Source of the DNA: Acidobacteriota bacterium
GTDB lineage: Bacteria; Acidobacteriota; Terriglobia; Bryobacterales; Bryobacteraceae
NCBI GenBank assembly: GCA_014584705.1
Contig: JACTMJ010000017.1
Span: 124,001 to 188,000 of the forward strand
Direction: 5' to 3'
DNA: 64,000 bases
Shown here: in pieces, positions 35,422-44,131 of the stretch
Layout of the letters: each line of letters opens with the position of its first letter
How positions within the stretch are numbered: position 1 is the stretch's first letter
Notes under the pieces: model-generated
Databases searched by the model: none
Told to the model about the DNA's origin: nothing
The model's input: only the letters and a program-made list of their open reading frames with translations
Position numbers and translations under genes: made by a program

Positions 35422-35862
35422 TCAGCGGTTCGTTAGCGTGCAGGCGGAGCCGGCCCGGCACCGCCGGTTCCGGGCAATCCAGCGGTAAAGCGCCTCGCCG
35501 GCGGGGTTCCCAAGCGGGCTCAGCGCAAGTGCCGCGAACAGGGCCAGGCCCAGTGCGGGCGGGCGAAGATCGGCGCTGGTGAAAGCGGCGGCAACCAGCG
35601 CGGCGGCGGCCGCATAAAGCAACGGAAGCCGGAACAGAACCCGCTTGACGGCATGCCATCCGCCCCATTGCCGACCCTTTCGCACCAGTACGGCTTGCGA
35701 CAGAGTGCGGCTCTCCGCAAGCCCCCGGTTTCGCGCCTCGGCGCTTTGGAGCGGAACGAAACGGAGCAGCCGAAGCCAATCGAGCCCGCGCGCCGCCCTC
35801 ACCCACCGCCGGCAGAAGGCGCAATCGGAATCAAAGTAAAGGCTGGCTTGCTCGGGGTACAC
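35422..35862 (-). CDS. DCC-family (DUF393) thiol-disulfide oxidoreductase-like protein
   Basis: A 146-residue protein with the DUF393 hallmark near the N-terminus: LYFDSDCAFCRRWVR, i.e. DxxCxxC in a thioredoxin-like strand-loop. The rest has two hydrophobic stretches (LFRLPLLYAAAAALVAAAF and ALGLALFAALALSPL), so it is probably membrane associated. I chose GTG 35862, which has GAGG upstream and puts the motif near the N-terminus as in the family; a TTG at 35919 would overlap the hpnE end. It is transcribed after hpnE, which lies immediately upstream on the same strand. Confidence 0.8.
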   Translation of the reverse strand: MYPEQASLYFDSDCAFCRRWVRAARGLDWLRLLRFVPLQSAEARNRGLAESRTLSQAVLVRKGRQWGGWHAVKRVLFRLPLLYAAAAALVAAAFTSADLRPPALGLALFAALALSPLGNPAGEALYRWIARNRRCRAGSACTLTNR

Positions 35863-35884
35863 CGTACCAATCCTCAAGGGGCCG

Positions 35885-37249
35885 TCACCGTCCGGAAAGC
35901 GGCGCGCGCCCGCGCACAAACTCGCGGCCGACGCCCTTCCCGCTCAGGATGCCCTCCGCCGCGCGGTAACCGCTGATGACGGCACCCTCCATCGTGGAGG
36001 GCCAACCGGTGTTGGTCCACTCTCCGGCCAGAAAGAAATTGGAGTACACCGTCCGCGCGCCCGGGCGCTGGCTCTCAAAACCCGGAGACGCGACGAAGGT
36101 GGCCCGCGTTTCCCGGATCACATGCGCGGAGAGCAAGGTCGCCTCTCGCACGCGCGGCTCAAACTCGCCGAGTTCCGCCACGGCCAGGGCGACGATGTCC
36201 TCCCGTTTCATCAGTGCCAGGGAGTGCGCCGCGCTCACCACCAGGCTCAGCGCGCGGCCGCCGTCTCTCGAAAAGTACCAGTGGAGCGTCCGATCGAGCA
36301 GCGCGGCGTGGGGCAGATCGGTAACCGGCCGGTCAAAGCGAAGGTGGATGCCCGCGATCGGCGAGTGCCGGAAGCCGTCGATGCGCAGGCCCAGTTCGGG
36401 GAACAAGGGCGATAGCCGCTCATAAGGCAAGGCGCTCACGAAGGCGTCCGCGGCTACCCGTTGGCCGGATGCGCGGAAGGCGGTCATCAGGCCCCCGTCC
36501 GTTTCGAACGCCTCCACGGCCGCGCCGCGATGAATGCGGATGCGCGGGTGCTTCTCCCAAACGTCCCCGTCGAAAAGGTCGCCCAGCAGCACCGTCGGGA
36601 CGCCCATCTCATAGTCGTGCCTGCCGTTGGCGAAGCCCAGATAGAGCACGCCCACTCCGTGCCAGGCGGAGATCGTCTCCAAACGCTCGTTCATCGCGCT
36701 GATCAGAATGGGCTCCCAGAAGCGGCGCACGGCCTGGTCGGATTGGCCGTGGGCGCGCAGCCACTCGGCCATCGTAACGGCGTCCAGTTCGCGTCCGCGG
36801 GCCCACTCCCGGCGAACGGCCTCCATCCCGCGGGCGATGGCGATCTTGTCTCTCGCGCTCAGAAAGCGCAACCCCAGGAACGAGCCCGCGAAGTGCAATG
36901 GGGCCGGTAACCTCCCCGGCTTCAGCGTGCCGCGGCGTCCGCCCGGCTCGATGAAATGGAAGTGGTCGTAAAACCGCACCAGATGGCTCTTCCCGGTACG
37001 TTCAAGGAAGTCGAGCAGGTTGGTGCAGCAGCGCATGAGGATGTGCTGGCTGTTGTCGACGCGTTCCGGCGGCGCCTGGCCGGGCGCGTCCCCGGCTTCC
37101 GCGGCGGGCGGCGTGCGCACTTCGTAGCTGGCGGCGCGGCCCCCCAGCATCCGGCGAGCCTCGAACACGTCCACGTCGTGGCCTTCCTCGGCCAGCACCC
37201 AAGCCGCGGCCAGCCCCGCCAATCCCGCGCCCGCAATCGCAATCTTCAT
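35885..37249 (-). CDS. hpnE: Hydroxysqualene dehydroxylase
   Basis: This 454-residue FAD-dependent amine-oxidase-fold enzyme belongs to the HpnE family, which converts hydroxysqualene to squalene at the end of the HpnCDE hopanoid precursor route. The FAD fold (KIAIAGAGLAGLAAAWVLAEEG, then GGRAASYEV) and a C-terminal LAGEWTNTGWPSTMEGAVISG are typical of the HpnE/phytoene-desaturase group. The ATG at 37249 is preceded by AGGA. The partners hpnC and hpnD are not in this window. A general desaturase of the same fold is the alternative. Confidence 0.85.
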   Translation of the reverse strand: MKIAIAGAGLAGLAAAWVLAEEGHDVDVFEARRMLGGRAASYEVRTPPAAEAGDAPGQAPPERVDNSQHILMRCCTNLLDFLERTGKSHLVRFYDHFHFIEPGGRRGTLKPGRLPAPLHFAGSFLGLRFLSARDKIAIARGMEAVRREWARGRELDAVTMAEWLRAHGQSDQAVRRFWEPILISAMNERLETISAWHGVGVLYLGFANGRHDYEMGVPTVLLGDLFDGDVWEKHPRIRIHRGAAVEAFETDGGLMTAFRASGQRVAADAFVSALPYERLSPLFPELGLRIDGFRHSPIAGIHLRFDRPVTDLPHAALLDRTLHWYFSRDGGRALSLVVSAAHSLALMKREDIVALAVAELGEFEPRVREATLLSAHVIRETRATFVASPGFESQRPGARTVYSNFFLAGEWTNTGWPSTMEGAVISGYRAAEGILSGKGVGREFVRGRAPLSGR

Positions 37250-37423
37250 CGTGAGTTCCTGGGCAGGCCGCGCCGCCATGGCCCGAATCTCCTCCGCCGG
37301 GCAGGCCCGTCTGCCATGCTGATGGCCGGGATCCCGTCAGTCTTTCTCTCTTCGGACGGCTCCGAAAACGGCCATTCTGTGAGATTTGCCCCCTCTCTAA
37401 CTACAATAGAGGGTGACAGCACC

Positions 37424-37858
37424 ATGAAACGAACGCTATTGCTCTTAGTCGCCCTGAGCCTGGGCCTGATCCCCGTTGCCGTCTCCCGCGCCCAGTTGCG
37501 GGAAGTGCCCCGGTGTCAGGAGGGGATGGGTGTGCCCACGCTCCCCCGCTTCCAAGGCTACGTCCGGGACGCCTCGCAGAATGGGGTGGCCGATGTCCGC
37601 CTGGAACTCCTGGCGCTCAACACCGATGGATCCACCGGCAGCGTGGTGCAATCCGTAACTTCGGATCGCAAGGGCAAGTTCAAGTTCAGGCGGCACAAGG
37701 ACCGGATTTACGCCCTGCGCGTCGTCTCCGGGCAGCGAAAGTTCGAAGACCTCAAGCTGCAGCAGGTGAGCAACGCGCTCATGAACGATGGCAGCCCGCG
37801 GAATCTGGTGCTCATCCTTGGCGATTCCCCTTGCGTGACGCTGTCTCTCGCGCGGTAA
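37424..37858 (+). CDS. Secreted carboxypeptidase-regulatory-like protein
   Basis: The 144-residue product starts with a signal peptide (RTLLLLVALSLGLIPVAVSRAQ). A beta-sandwich repeat follows: RFQGYVRDASQNGVADVRLELLAL, TSDRKGKFKF and KDRIYALRVVSG, the plan of CarboxypepD_reg domains. It lies 49 bp before hemH on the same strand. No catalytic motif; likely a surface or matrix component, or a peptide binder. Confidence 0.78.
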   Translation: MKRTLLLLVALSLGLIPVAVSRAQLREVPRCQEGMGVPTLPRFQGYVRDASQNGVADVRLELLALNTDGSTGSVVQSVTSDRKGKFKFRRHKDRIYALRVVSGQRKFEDLKLQQVSNALMNDGSPRNLVLILGDSPCVTLSLAR

Positions 37859-37907
37859 CCGCCACGCTGACGAGAAGCGCCGGCGCATTCTGGAATTCGA
37901 CGTCGTC

Positions 37908-39032
37908 ATGCGAACTCAGGCCCACACTCCGGAGAAGTTACCCTATCAGGCGATTCTCTTCCTCTCCTTCGGCGGCCCCGATAAATCGGAGGACGTGATC
38001 CCGTTTCTTGAGAACGTGCTGCGCGGCAGACATGTGCCGAAGGAGCGCATGCGGGAGGTGGCGGAACACTACTTTCAGTTCGGCGGCAAGAGCCCGATCA
38101 ACGAGCAGAACCTGGCGCTGATTGCCGCGATTCGCCGGGAGCTGGATGCGAACGGCCTCGGCGAACTGCCCATCTACTTCGGCAACCGGAACTGGCACCC
38201 TCTGCTCGGCGACACCGTGGCGCAAATGACAGCGGATGGCGTGAAGCGCGCGCTCTGCTTCGTTACCAGTTCCTTTTCGAGCTATTCCGGATGTCGCCAG
38301 TACCGGGAGAACATCCTTGCCGCGCGCGCGGCCGTCGGCCCGTCGGCGCCCGAGATCGACAAGATCCGCGTCTGGTATAACCACCCGCTCTTCATCGAAG
38401 CCATGGCGGACCGGGTGCGCGAAGCATTGGCGGGCTTACCGGCCGAAGAGCGGGAATCGGCGCTGATCGCCTTCACGGCCCACAGCATCCCCATGGCCAT
38501 GGCCGTAAGCTCCGAATATGTGAAACAACTTCAGGAAAGCTGCCGGCTGGTGGCGGCCGCCGTGGGCGGGCTTGCTTACGAGCTGGTTTACCAGAGCCGC
38601 AGCGGACCTCCTCAGCAACCGTGGCTGGAACCCGATATCGGGGACTTCATTCGAAGCCGGGCCGCCGGGGGCCGGAAAGAAGCGCTGGTCGTGACGCCGA
38701 TCGGCTTTGTGTCCGACCACATGGAGATCCTGTTCGATCTCGACGAGGAGGCTCGCCAGCTCTGCAACGAACTCGGCATTCCGATGGTACGCGCCCTCAG
38801 CGTAGGCACCCACCCGAGCTTTGTGAGGATGGTTCGGTTGCTGATCGAAGAGCGGCTGCACGCCAATCCGTTGCGGCTGGCGATCGGCGAGTTCGGGCCG
38901 AACCACGACGTTTGCAGGGAAGAATGCTGCCCGCCGATGCCCCCTTCGCCGCCGGCAAAGCCCCGATGGCGGGCAGCGGCGTCGCTTAGCCCCCGCCGTC
39001 GCGGGCGTGGCGCTCAGACCGCCGCCCCTTAG
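37908..39032 (+). CDS. hemH: Ferrochelatase
   Basis: This 374-residue enzyme inserts Fe2+ into a porphyrin; in this phylum it is often the coproporphyrin type. Core residues are in LFLSFGGPDKSEDV, FGNRNWHPLL, FTAHSIPMAMA (the metal-side His) and GFVSDHMEILFDLD (the catalytic Glu). A C-terminal tail of about 50 residues begins with the Cys cluster HDVCREECCPP and ends in Arg/Pro-rich sequence. Those cysteines could bind [2Fe-2S] or zinc, as in other ferrochelatases with C-terminal Cys clusters, but four properly spaced ligands are not proven. Confidence 0.92.
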   Translation: MRTQAHTPEKLPYQAILFLSFGGPDKSEDVIPFLENVLRGRHVPKERMREVAEHYFQFGGKSPINEQNLALIAAIRRELDANGLGELPIYFGNRNWHPLLGDTVAQMTADGVKRALCFVTSSFSSYSGCRQYRENILAARAAVGPSAPEIDKIRVWYNHPLFIEAMADRVREALAGLPAEERESALIAFTAHSIPMAMAVSSEYVKQLQESCRLVAAAVGGLAYELVYQSRSGPPQQPWLEPDIGDFIRSRAAGGRKEALVVTPIGFVSDHMEILFDLDEEARQLCNELGIPMVRALSVGTHPSFVRMVRLLIEERLHANPLRLAIGEFGPNHDVCREECCPPMPPSPPAKPRWRAAASLSPRRRGRGAQTAAP

Positions 39033-39043
39033 CGAGCCACCCC

Positions 39044-40198
39044 TTAGAGAGCCGTGAGGAGCAACGCCTCCAATTCCAACGCTGTCAGGCGGATGGGGTT
39101 CGCCTTCATGCTGTTCGATTCCGCGGCTTGCGCCGTCAGGGAAGGGGCATCCTCCGCGGTGACGCCCCAGTGGCCCAGGGGCGGAATGCCGAGATCGCCG
39201 CGAAGCGCCTCCACCCAGAGCACGCCATCCTCCGCCTGCGCGCCGGCATCTCCCGTGAGCAGCACGGCCGCTTCCCGGTAACGCCCCAAGGCGGGCGATT
39301 CGGGCTGACGGCGTTGCAATGCATCCAGGTTTGCGCGCATCGCGTGGGGCAGCAGGGCCGCGCAGACAGCCCCGTGGGGCGCGGGGAAACGGCCGCCAAT
39401 AGGCGCGGCGAGTCCGTGGACGGCTCCCAGACCGGCATTCGCGAGAGCGAGTCCGCTGAGCAGGCTGGCCAGCGCCATGTCCGCGCGGGTATCGGGGCTG
39501 GGGTCCGCCTGGCAGACGCGGCGCAGCGAGCGCGCCACCCTCGGGATTCCCTCCCGGCAGAGCGCGTCCGTAAGCGGGTTCGCTTTCGCGCAAACCAGGG
39601 GTTCGATGAGCTGCGTGAGCGCATCGAGGCCCGTGCAGGCGCTAAGGAAGGGCGGAAGGCTAAGGCTGAGCGCGGGGTCCACGATGGCCATGGCCGGGAG
39701 CATTCCGGCCGAGCGGAGGCTGGCCTTGACGCCGTGCTCCGGCGAACCGAGAACCGCGTTGCGGGTGACCTCCGCGCCCGTGCCCGCCGTGGTGGGAATC
39801 GCGATGAGAGGCACGGAGCGGTGCGGCAGCGCCTTTCCGCTTCCGATCACTTCGAGGTAGTCGAGCGGATCACCGGGGTTGGCGAGCATGGCGGCGATCG
39901 CCTTGCCGCCGTCAATGACGCTGCCCCCGCCGCAGGCCACCACAACGTCGCAGCCTTGCGCGCGCACCCGCCCCGCCGCTTCGCGCAGCCAGGCAACGGT
40001 GGGCTCACCAACTACGCGTTCTCTAGCGCGAAGCACGTCAGCCACTTCAAGAGCGCCGGAGACGATGGCGGCGTGCGCGGTATTGCCGCCGGTAACGAGC
40101 AGGGCGCGATTCCCGAAACCCGCCGCCCATTTGCCCGCCTCCGCCGCTTTCCCTTCGCCGAACAGGATCCGGGTTGCCGTGGCGAACTCAAACTGCAT
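39044..40198 (-). CDS. Iron-containing alcohol dehydrogenase (maleylacetate-reductase-like)
   Basis: The 384-residue group III alcohol dehydrogenase has the NAD(P) loop VVACGGGSVIDGGKAIA and AIPTTAGTGAEVT. The metal-binding region includes LDALTQLIEP and HGLAAPIGGRFPAPHGAVCA, with the two His ligands. The protein ends only 6 residues from the normal family length. Its start follows the monooxygenase-like stop by 4 bp, so the two are one operon. Maleylacetate reductases and lactaldehyde-type reductases share this sequence space, so the substrate is unresolved. Confidence 0.88.
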   Translation of the reverse strand: MQFEFATATRILFGEGKAAEAGKWAAGFGNRALLVTGGNTAHAAIVSGALEVADVLRARERVVGEPTVAWLREAAGRVRAQGCDVVVACGGGSVIDGGKAIAAMLANPGDPLDYLEVIGSGKALPHRSVPLIAIPTTAGTGAEVTRNAVLGSPEHGVKASLRSAGMLPAMAIVDPALSLSLPPFLSACTGLDALTQLIEPLVCAKANPLTDALCREGIPRVARSLRRVCQADPSPDTRADMALASLLSGLALANAGLGAVHGLAAPIGGRFPAPHGAVCAALLPHAMRANLDALQRRQPESPALGRYREAAVLLTGDAGAQAEDGVLWVEALRGDLGIPPLGHWGVTAEDAPSLTAQAAESNSMKANPIRLTALELEALLLTAL

Positions 40199-40202
40199 CG
40201 GG

Positions 40203-40508
40203 CTACCAGCCCTCGTCTTCGGGGAAAAGGTTGTCGAACTTCACGCTGGTGCGGGGTTCGGCCATCATGCCGGCGACGGTGTCGCGCCAGTGCTGATAAT
40301 GGGCGGTCTCTTTGTGGCGGGCGGGGGCGTCGGCGCTCCGGTAGACCTCCAGCAGTTGGAAGCGGGTGGGGTCGTCCTGCTGCTGGAGAAAGTCGAAGCG
40401 AGCCACTCCCGGCTCCAGTGCGCTTTGCCGCACGTTCACGAGCGTAGCCGCGATGAAGGCGTCCACCGCCTCCGGATGGACGTGAATCGAAACGTGAACG
40501 ATCAGCAT
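40203..40508 (-). CDS. LsrG/ABM-family monooxygenase-fold protein
   Basis: A 101-residue ferredoxin-like (antibiotic biosynthesis monooxygenase) domain. The pattern [23 protein letters not shown], then [10 protein letters not shown] and a C-terminal [14 protein letters not shown], matches the LsrG/YgiN-type subgroup: LsrG isomerises phospho-AI-2 intermediates, YgiN is a quinol monooxygenase. Start is ATG 40508. It is coupled to the iron alcohol dehydrogenase. Whether it acts on quinols, an AI-2-like sugar or a ring-cleavage product is not shown. Confidence 0.85.
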   Translation of the reverse strand: MLIVHVSIHVHPEAVDAFIAATLVNVRQSALEPGVARFDFLQQQDDPTRFQLLEVYRSADAPARHKETAHYQHWRDTVAGMMAEPRTSVKFDNLFPEDEGW

Positions 40509-40628
40509 GGGCCTCCTCTGGCGCGCTGGGCTCTATTATGACGCAGGCGGCGAGGGAGGGGGATGCGGCGCGTGCGGGCGGGAGCGGCCGCAACGCGGCG
40601 GGGTGCCGCGAATCTCCAACGGGAAACG

Positions 40629-41828
40629 CTATTGGGGTTGCGCGGGTGCGGCGGCGGAGCGGCATCCCTGGGGCAACTCCGCGAGAAATTCCTCCACCCG
40701 GTAGCCTTCGCTTCCGCTGCGCAGCAGGCCATAGACGGAGCGCATGCGCTCGAAGTTCTCTCCCGCCTTCAGATGAACCCAAGCCTCCCGCGTGTGCGGG
40801 CACTCGCCGGAGCCTACCACGACGGTTCGCAACCGGCGTTCGCGGTTTCCGGCCAACTCCTCGTGCCACTTGCGCACGCTCGCCAGGCGGCTGCCGCTAA
40901 CCCATCGCTGGGCTTCGGGCCAGGAGGTCGTCACCCATTCATCCACAAACGCCAGCGGGTCTTCCGAAGCCGGGGGCAAACGGTCGACGCCCTGCTCCTC
41001 CTGAACCAGGCGGACGATCTCCTTCCGGCTGTGGCGTCCGGTATCCAGCCAGTAGAGCGTGCGGTATTCGAAGACGAAACCGTCCGGCGCGAGAACGGCC
41101 TGGGGCGCGGGCGCTTCGCCGAGAAAGGCGAGACGCTCCTTCTCAAAGAGCCGAAGCGGGCGGTATGGATGTTCGTCCGTCTGATAGACGCGCATCCTCA
41201 CCGGCCGCCACATCGAAGAGCAGCCCCCCGCGGATTCGATGGTGGCCACGCGGAGCCGTGCGCCATCGGGCGTCAGCGCGCTCACCATCTCAAAGACCCC
41301 CGTCAGATCCGCCACGGATTCGAGCGGGTTCTCCTTGGCGAAGGCCAGAGCGACTTCAAATCCGCCGTCTGCCGCTTCGGCGACGCGCAGAAAATAAAGG
41401 GCGTGATCCGCTCCGCAGGAGAGGGAGATCGCAGTCTTCAGGCCAAGCCAACCCGGTGCGTCCGGGACGGCGAACAGCTCGGCGCGGGCCGCGGGCATGG
41501 CATCGGCCCCGGTTTTGCCCGCGGGCAGCAGGGGGAATGCGGCTTCACGCAAGCGTTGCCGCGCTCGCGGCAACACATCCTTGAGCGCGGCGGAGTGCCG
41601 GGCGGCGTCGACCACGCTGCCGATCCCAAAATCCCGCAGGCGATGACGGAGCCGCACCGTCAGGTCGAGGGCGTCTTTCGACGGGGGCGTCCGGGAATCT
41701 TCCTTCGCCCGAATGTCGGCCAGTTCCTGCAACGAGGCGCGCAAATCCCGGGGGCTTGTCACCGCGCGGACGGTGGAGACGAGGAGGAACAAAAATGCAA
41801 GAACGAAAAAATACCCGCGGCGGAACAT
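40629..41828 (-). CDS. Secreted hypothetical protein
   Basis: A 399-residue exported protein: signal peptide RRGYFFVLAFLFLLVSTVRAV, then a helical lead (SPRDLRASLQELADIRAKED). The large mixed domain has a Cys pair in SIGGCSSM-like and SGECPH contexts (exact segments ESAGGCSSM and GSGECPHTRE) and many Trp/Tyr. I do not recognise a family. It follows moaA by 30 bp on the same strand and may be its operon partner, though nothing in it suggests molybdenum chemistry. Confidence 0.7.
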   Translation of the reverse strand: MFRRGYFFVLAFLFLLVSTVRAVTSPRDLRASLQELADIRAKEDSRTPPSKDALDLTVRLRHRLRDFGIGSVVDAARHSAALKDVLPRARQRLREAAFPLLPAGKTGADAMPAARAELFAVPDAPGWLGLKTAISLSCGADHALYFLRVAEAADGGFEVALAFAKENPLESVADLTGVFEMVSALTPDGARLRVATIESAGGCSSMWRPVRMRVYQTDEHPYRPLRLFEKERLAFLGEAPAPQAVLAPDGFVFEYRTLYWLDTGRHSRKEIVRLVQEEQGVDRLPPASEDPLAFVDEWVTTSWPEAQRWVSGSRLASVRKWHEELAGNRERRLRTVVVGSGECPHTREAWVHLKAGENFERMRSVYGLLRSGSEGYRVEEFLAELPQGCRSAAAPAQPQ

Positions 41829-41858
41829 GAAACTCTCTGTAGCCAAGATTATCGGATA

Positions 41859-42854
41859 TTATCCGCCGATGGCATACATTGGTCGCGGAGGAGCGACAAA
41901 TTTTGAAGAATTAATGGTGTGTCCGGCCCATTTCGCCGTCACCGTACTCCGGATGGCGGCGGCGATTTCACTGTCCGGCGAGTCATGGCGCAATAGCGCC
42001 TTGACGTCCGTTTCTTCAATGGCGAAGAGGCAGTAGCGCAAATGGCCGTCGGCGGTAAGACGAATTCGATTGCAATTTTGGCAAAAGGGCTTGCTAATGG
42101 AGGCGATAAATCCGATGCGGCCGACGCCGTCGCTAAATGCGTATTCGGTTGCCGGCGCGCGCACATCGCGGTCGGGAATTTCCACTAGCGGGCCGAATTT
42201 TTCGGCGAGAATTGCCAGAATTTCGTCCGCCGTCAGGACGCCGTTCCGATCCCAGATGCCCTGCGCGTCGAGAGGCATGAATTCGATATAGCGCACTTCC
42301 ACGCCGCGCTCCCGTCCGAATTCCGCCAGAGGCACGAGGTCGTCCTCGACTAATCCCTTCACGGCGACGGCGTTCAATTTGAGCGGAAGGCCAAGCGCGA
42401 GCGCGGTATCGATGCCCTCCAGCACCCGGCCCAGATCGTCGCGGCGTGTGATCTGGAGGAAGCGCTCGCGGTTGAGCGTATCGAGATGGACATTCAGGCG
42501 GCCAATGCCCGCGTCGCGAAGGGGGCGCGCGAGATCCTTGAGCAGGACGCCGTTGGTGGTGAGGGCGATATCGCGGATGCCCGGAATGCCGGCGAGCATT
42601 TCGACGAGCCGCGGCAGATCTTTGCGCACCAGCGGTTCTCCGCCCGTGATGCGCAGTTTGGTGACGCCCAGGCCCGCCGCCACGCGCGCGAAACGGGTGA
42701 TTTCCTCGAACGAGAGGATCTCCGCCCGCGGCTGGAACTGGATGCCCTCTTCCGGCATGCAATAGAAGCAGCGGATATTGCAGCGGTCCGTAACGCTGAT
42801 GCGGAGATTGTCGTGGACCCGGCCGAAGGTGTCGATGAGATTTGCCTGATCCAT
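41859..42854 (-). CDS. moaA: GTP 3',8-cyclase MoaA (molybdenum cofactor)
   Basis: The 331-residue radical-SAM enzyme makes the first step of molybdopterin synthesis. It has the N-terminal cluster C25-x3-C29-x2-C32 (DRCNIRCFYC), the GEPLVRKDL segment, and a C-terminal second 4Fe-4S site (FCQNCNRIRLTADG...YC). The conserved C-terminal Gly-Gly ends the protein (YAIGG). nadA lies 39 bp upstream on the same strand; the other moa genes are absent here. Length and motifs are canonical. Confidence 0.96.
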   Translation of the reverse strand: MDQANLIDTFGRVHDNLRISVTDRCNIRCFYCMPEEGIQFQPRAEILSFEEITRFARVAAGLGVTKLRITGGEPLVRKDLPRLVEMLAGIPGIRDIALTTNGVLLKDLARPLRDAGIGRLNVHLDTLNRERFLQITRRDDLGRVLEGIDTALALGLPLKLNAVAVKGLVEDDLVPLAEFGRERGVEVRYIEFMPLDAQGIWDRNGVLTADEILAILAEKFGPLVEIPDRDVRAPATEYAFSDGVGRIGFIASISKPFCQNCNRIRLTADGHLRYCLFAIEETDVKALLRHDSPDSEIAAAIRSTVTAKWAGHTINSSKFVAPPRPMYAIGG

Positions 42855-42893
42855 AAGAAATCCTGACGAGCGCGCGCCGGCCGCGAAGAGCCG

Positions 42894-43826
42894 CTAGCGC
42901 TTGAGGGCCAGCATACGCTCAATCGGCCGTTTCGCCAACTCCATGAGTTCCGCGGACAGTTCCACGCGCGGCTGCAAATCGCGGAGGCAATCGCGGAGCT
43001 TTTCGAGGCTGTTCCGCTTCATGTACGGGCACTCGCTGCAATTGCAGGCTTCGTTGGCGACGAAATAGAAGCGCTTTTCCGGAGCCTTGCGTTCGAGCGA
43101 AACGCGGACGCCGGATTCCGTCATCACAATCCATTCGCGTTCCGGGCCGGAGACGCAGTGCTCAATGATCGCCGAGGTGGAGCCGACAAAATCGGCCATC
43201 CGCAGCACTTCCGGCGGGCATTCGGGGTGCGCCGCGATCAGGGCATCCGGGTGTTCGAACTTCATCTGGCTGACGCGGCGGGCGGGGAAGGTGGCGTGGA
43301 CGATACACGCTCCCTGCCAGATACGCATGTTCTTCCGGCCGGTCTGCCGCTGGACGTAGTTACCGAGATTGATATCCGGGCAGAACAGAATCGGCCGCTC
43401 GGCGGGGATGGAGTTCACGATGTCGACTGCGTTTCGCGACGTGCAGATGATGTCGCTTTCCGCCTTCACCTCGACGGACGTGTTGATGTAGCTCACGATG
43501 GCGTGGTCCGGGTGGAGGGCCTTGAAGGCCCGCAGACGGTCCACCGGGCAGCTATCGACCAGGCTGCAACCGGCTTCCCTGTCGGGTACGACGACGATAC
43601 GCTCCGGGTTCAGCACCTTGGCGGTTTCGGCCATGAACCAGACCCCGCAGAACGCGATGACGTTCCCGTCGAAGCTCTTGGCGCGATTCGCCAGTTCGAG
43701 GCTGTCGCCCACGGCATCGGCGAGTTCCTGAATCTCCATTTCCTGGTAATGGTGCGCAAGAATTACGGCCTGGCGCTGCTGCTTCAGCTCCTGAATCTCT
43801 TCGGCGATGGTGGCGTTTGAAACCAT
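42894..43826 (-). CDS. nadA: Quinolinate synthase A
   Basis: This 310-residue 4Fe-4S enzyme condenses iminoaspartate and DHAP to quinolinate for NAD synthesis. Visible conserved parts are AHHYQEMEIQELADAVGDS, FCGVWFMAETAK, WQGACIVHATF and NEACNCSECPYMK, which hold the cluster cysteines. GGAGG precedes the ATG at 43826; an upstream ATG at 43844 lies in the leader. The upstream leader forms a stem that could sequester this SD (listed separately). moaA follows in the same direction. Confidence 0.95.
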   Translation of the reverse strand: MVSNATIAEEIQELKQQRQAVILAHHYQEMEIQELADAVGDSLELANRAKSFDGNVIAFCGVWFMAETAKVLNPERIVVVPDREAGCSLVDSCPVDRLRAFKALHPDHAIVSYINTSVEVKAESDIICTSRNAVDIVNSIPAERPILFCPDINLGNYVQRQTGRKNMRIWQGACIVHATFPARRVSQMKFEHPDALIAAHPECPPEVLRMADFVGSTSAIIEHCVSGPEREWIVMTESGVRVSLERKAPEKRFYFVANEACNCSECPYMKRNSLEKLRDCLRDLQPRVELSAELMELAKRPIERMLALKR

Positions 43827-43831
43827 GTCTT

Positions 43832-43905
43832 CCCGTACCTCCATTGTATCAATGGCAGTTCGTGCCTTCCGGCCCCGCATTCCCCGCGATATCTAATGGA
43901 TGAAT
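43832..43905 (-). promoter_or_regulatory. Candidate NAD+-I-type (nadA motif) riboswitch leader
   Basis: On the minus strand the nadA leader folds around an outer stem, UCCAUU (43895-43900) pairing with AAUGGA (43840-43845), with a further UAUC/GAUA helix inside it. A hairpin GCCGGAAGGC (43864-43873) is followed by ACGAA. The 3' arm of the outer stem is the first part of the nadA SD region (AAUGGAGG), so folding would hide the ribosome site. NAD+-I riboswitches are known almost only in Acidobacteriota upstream of nadA and contain a similar GCCGAAAGGC-AGCGAA core, as I recall it. Only one of the usual two tandem domains is visible, so this remains a candidate. Confidence 0.45.
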
Positions 43906-44131
43906 CCGGGATGGGTCGGGCTGCAAACCGTTCCCAGCGGCGCGGGCGGAGACGCGATGAGCCGGAAAGGCGCTTGACCGCGCTTAGCCTTACCAGAAGA
44001 GCGTTACGCAAGCGGAGAGTTTTGGTACTTCCCCGTGCGCTTTTTTCTCGCCATTCCACGCCGGGTGGAATAGGATTGTCAAATCAAGGAAAGCATTCGG
44101 GTTACGGCCTGTATTTTAGGAGGAGCCATCG

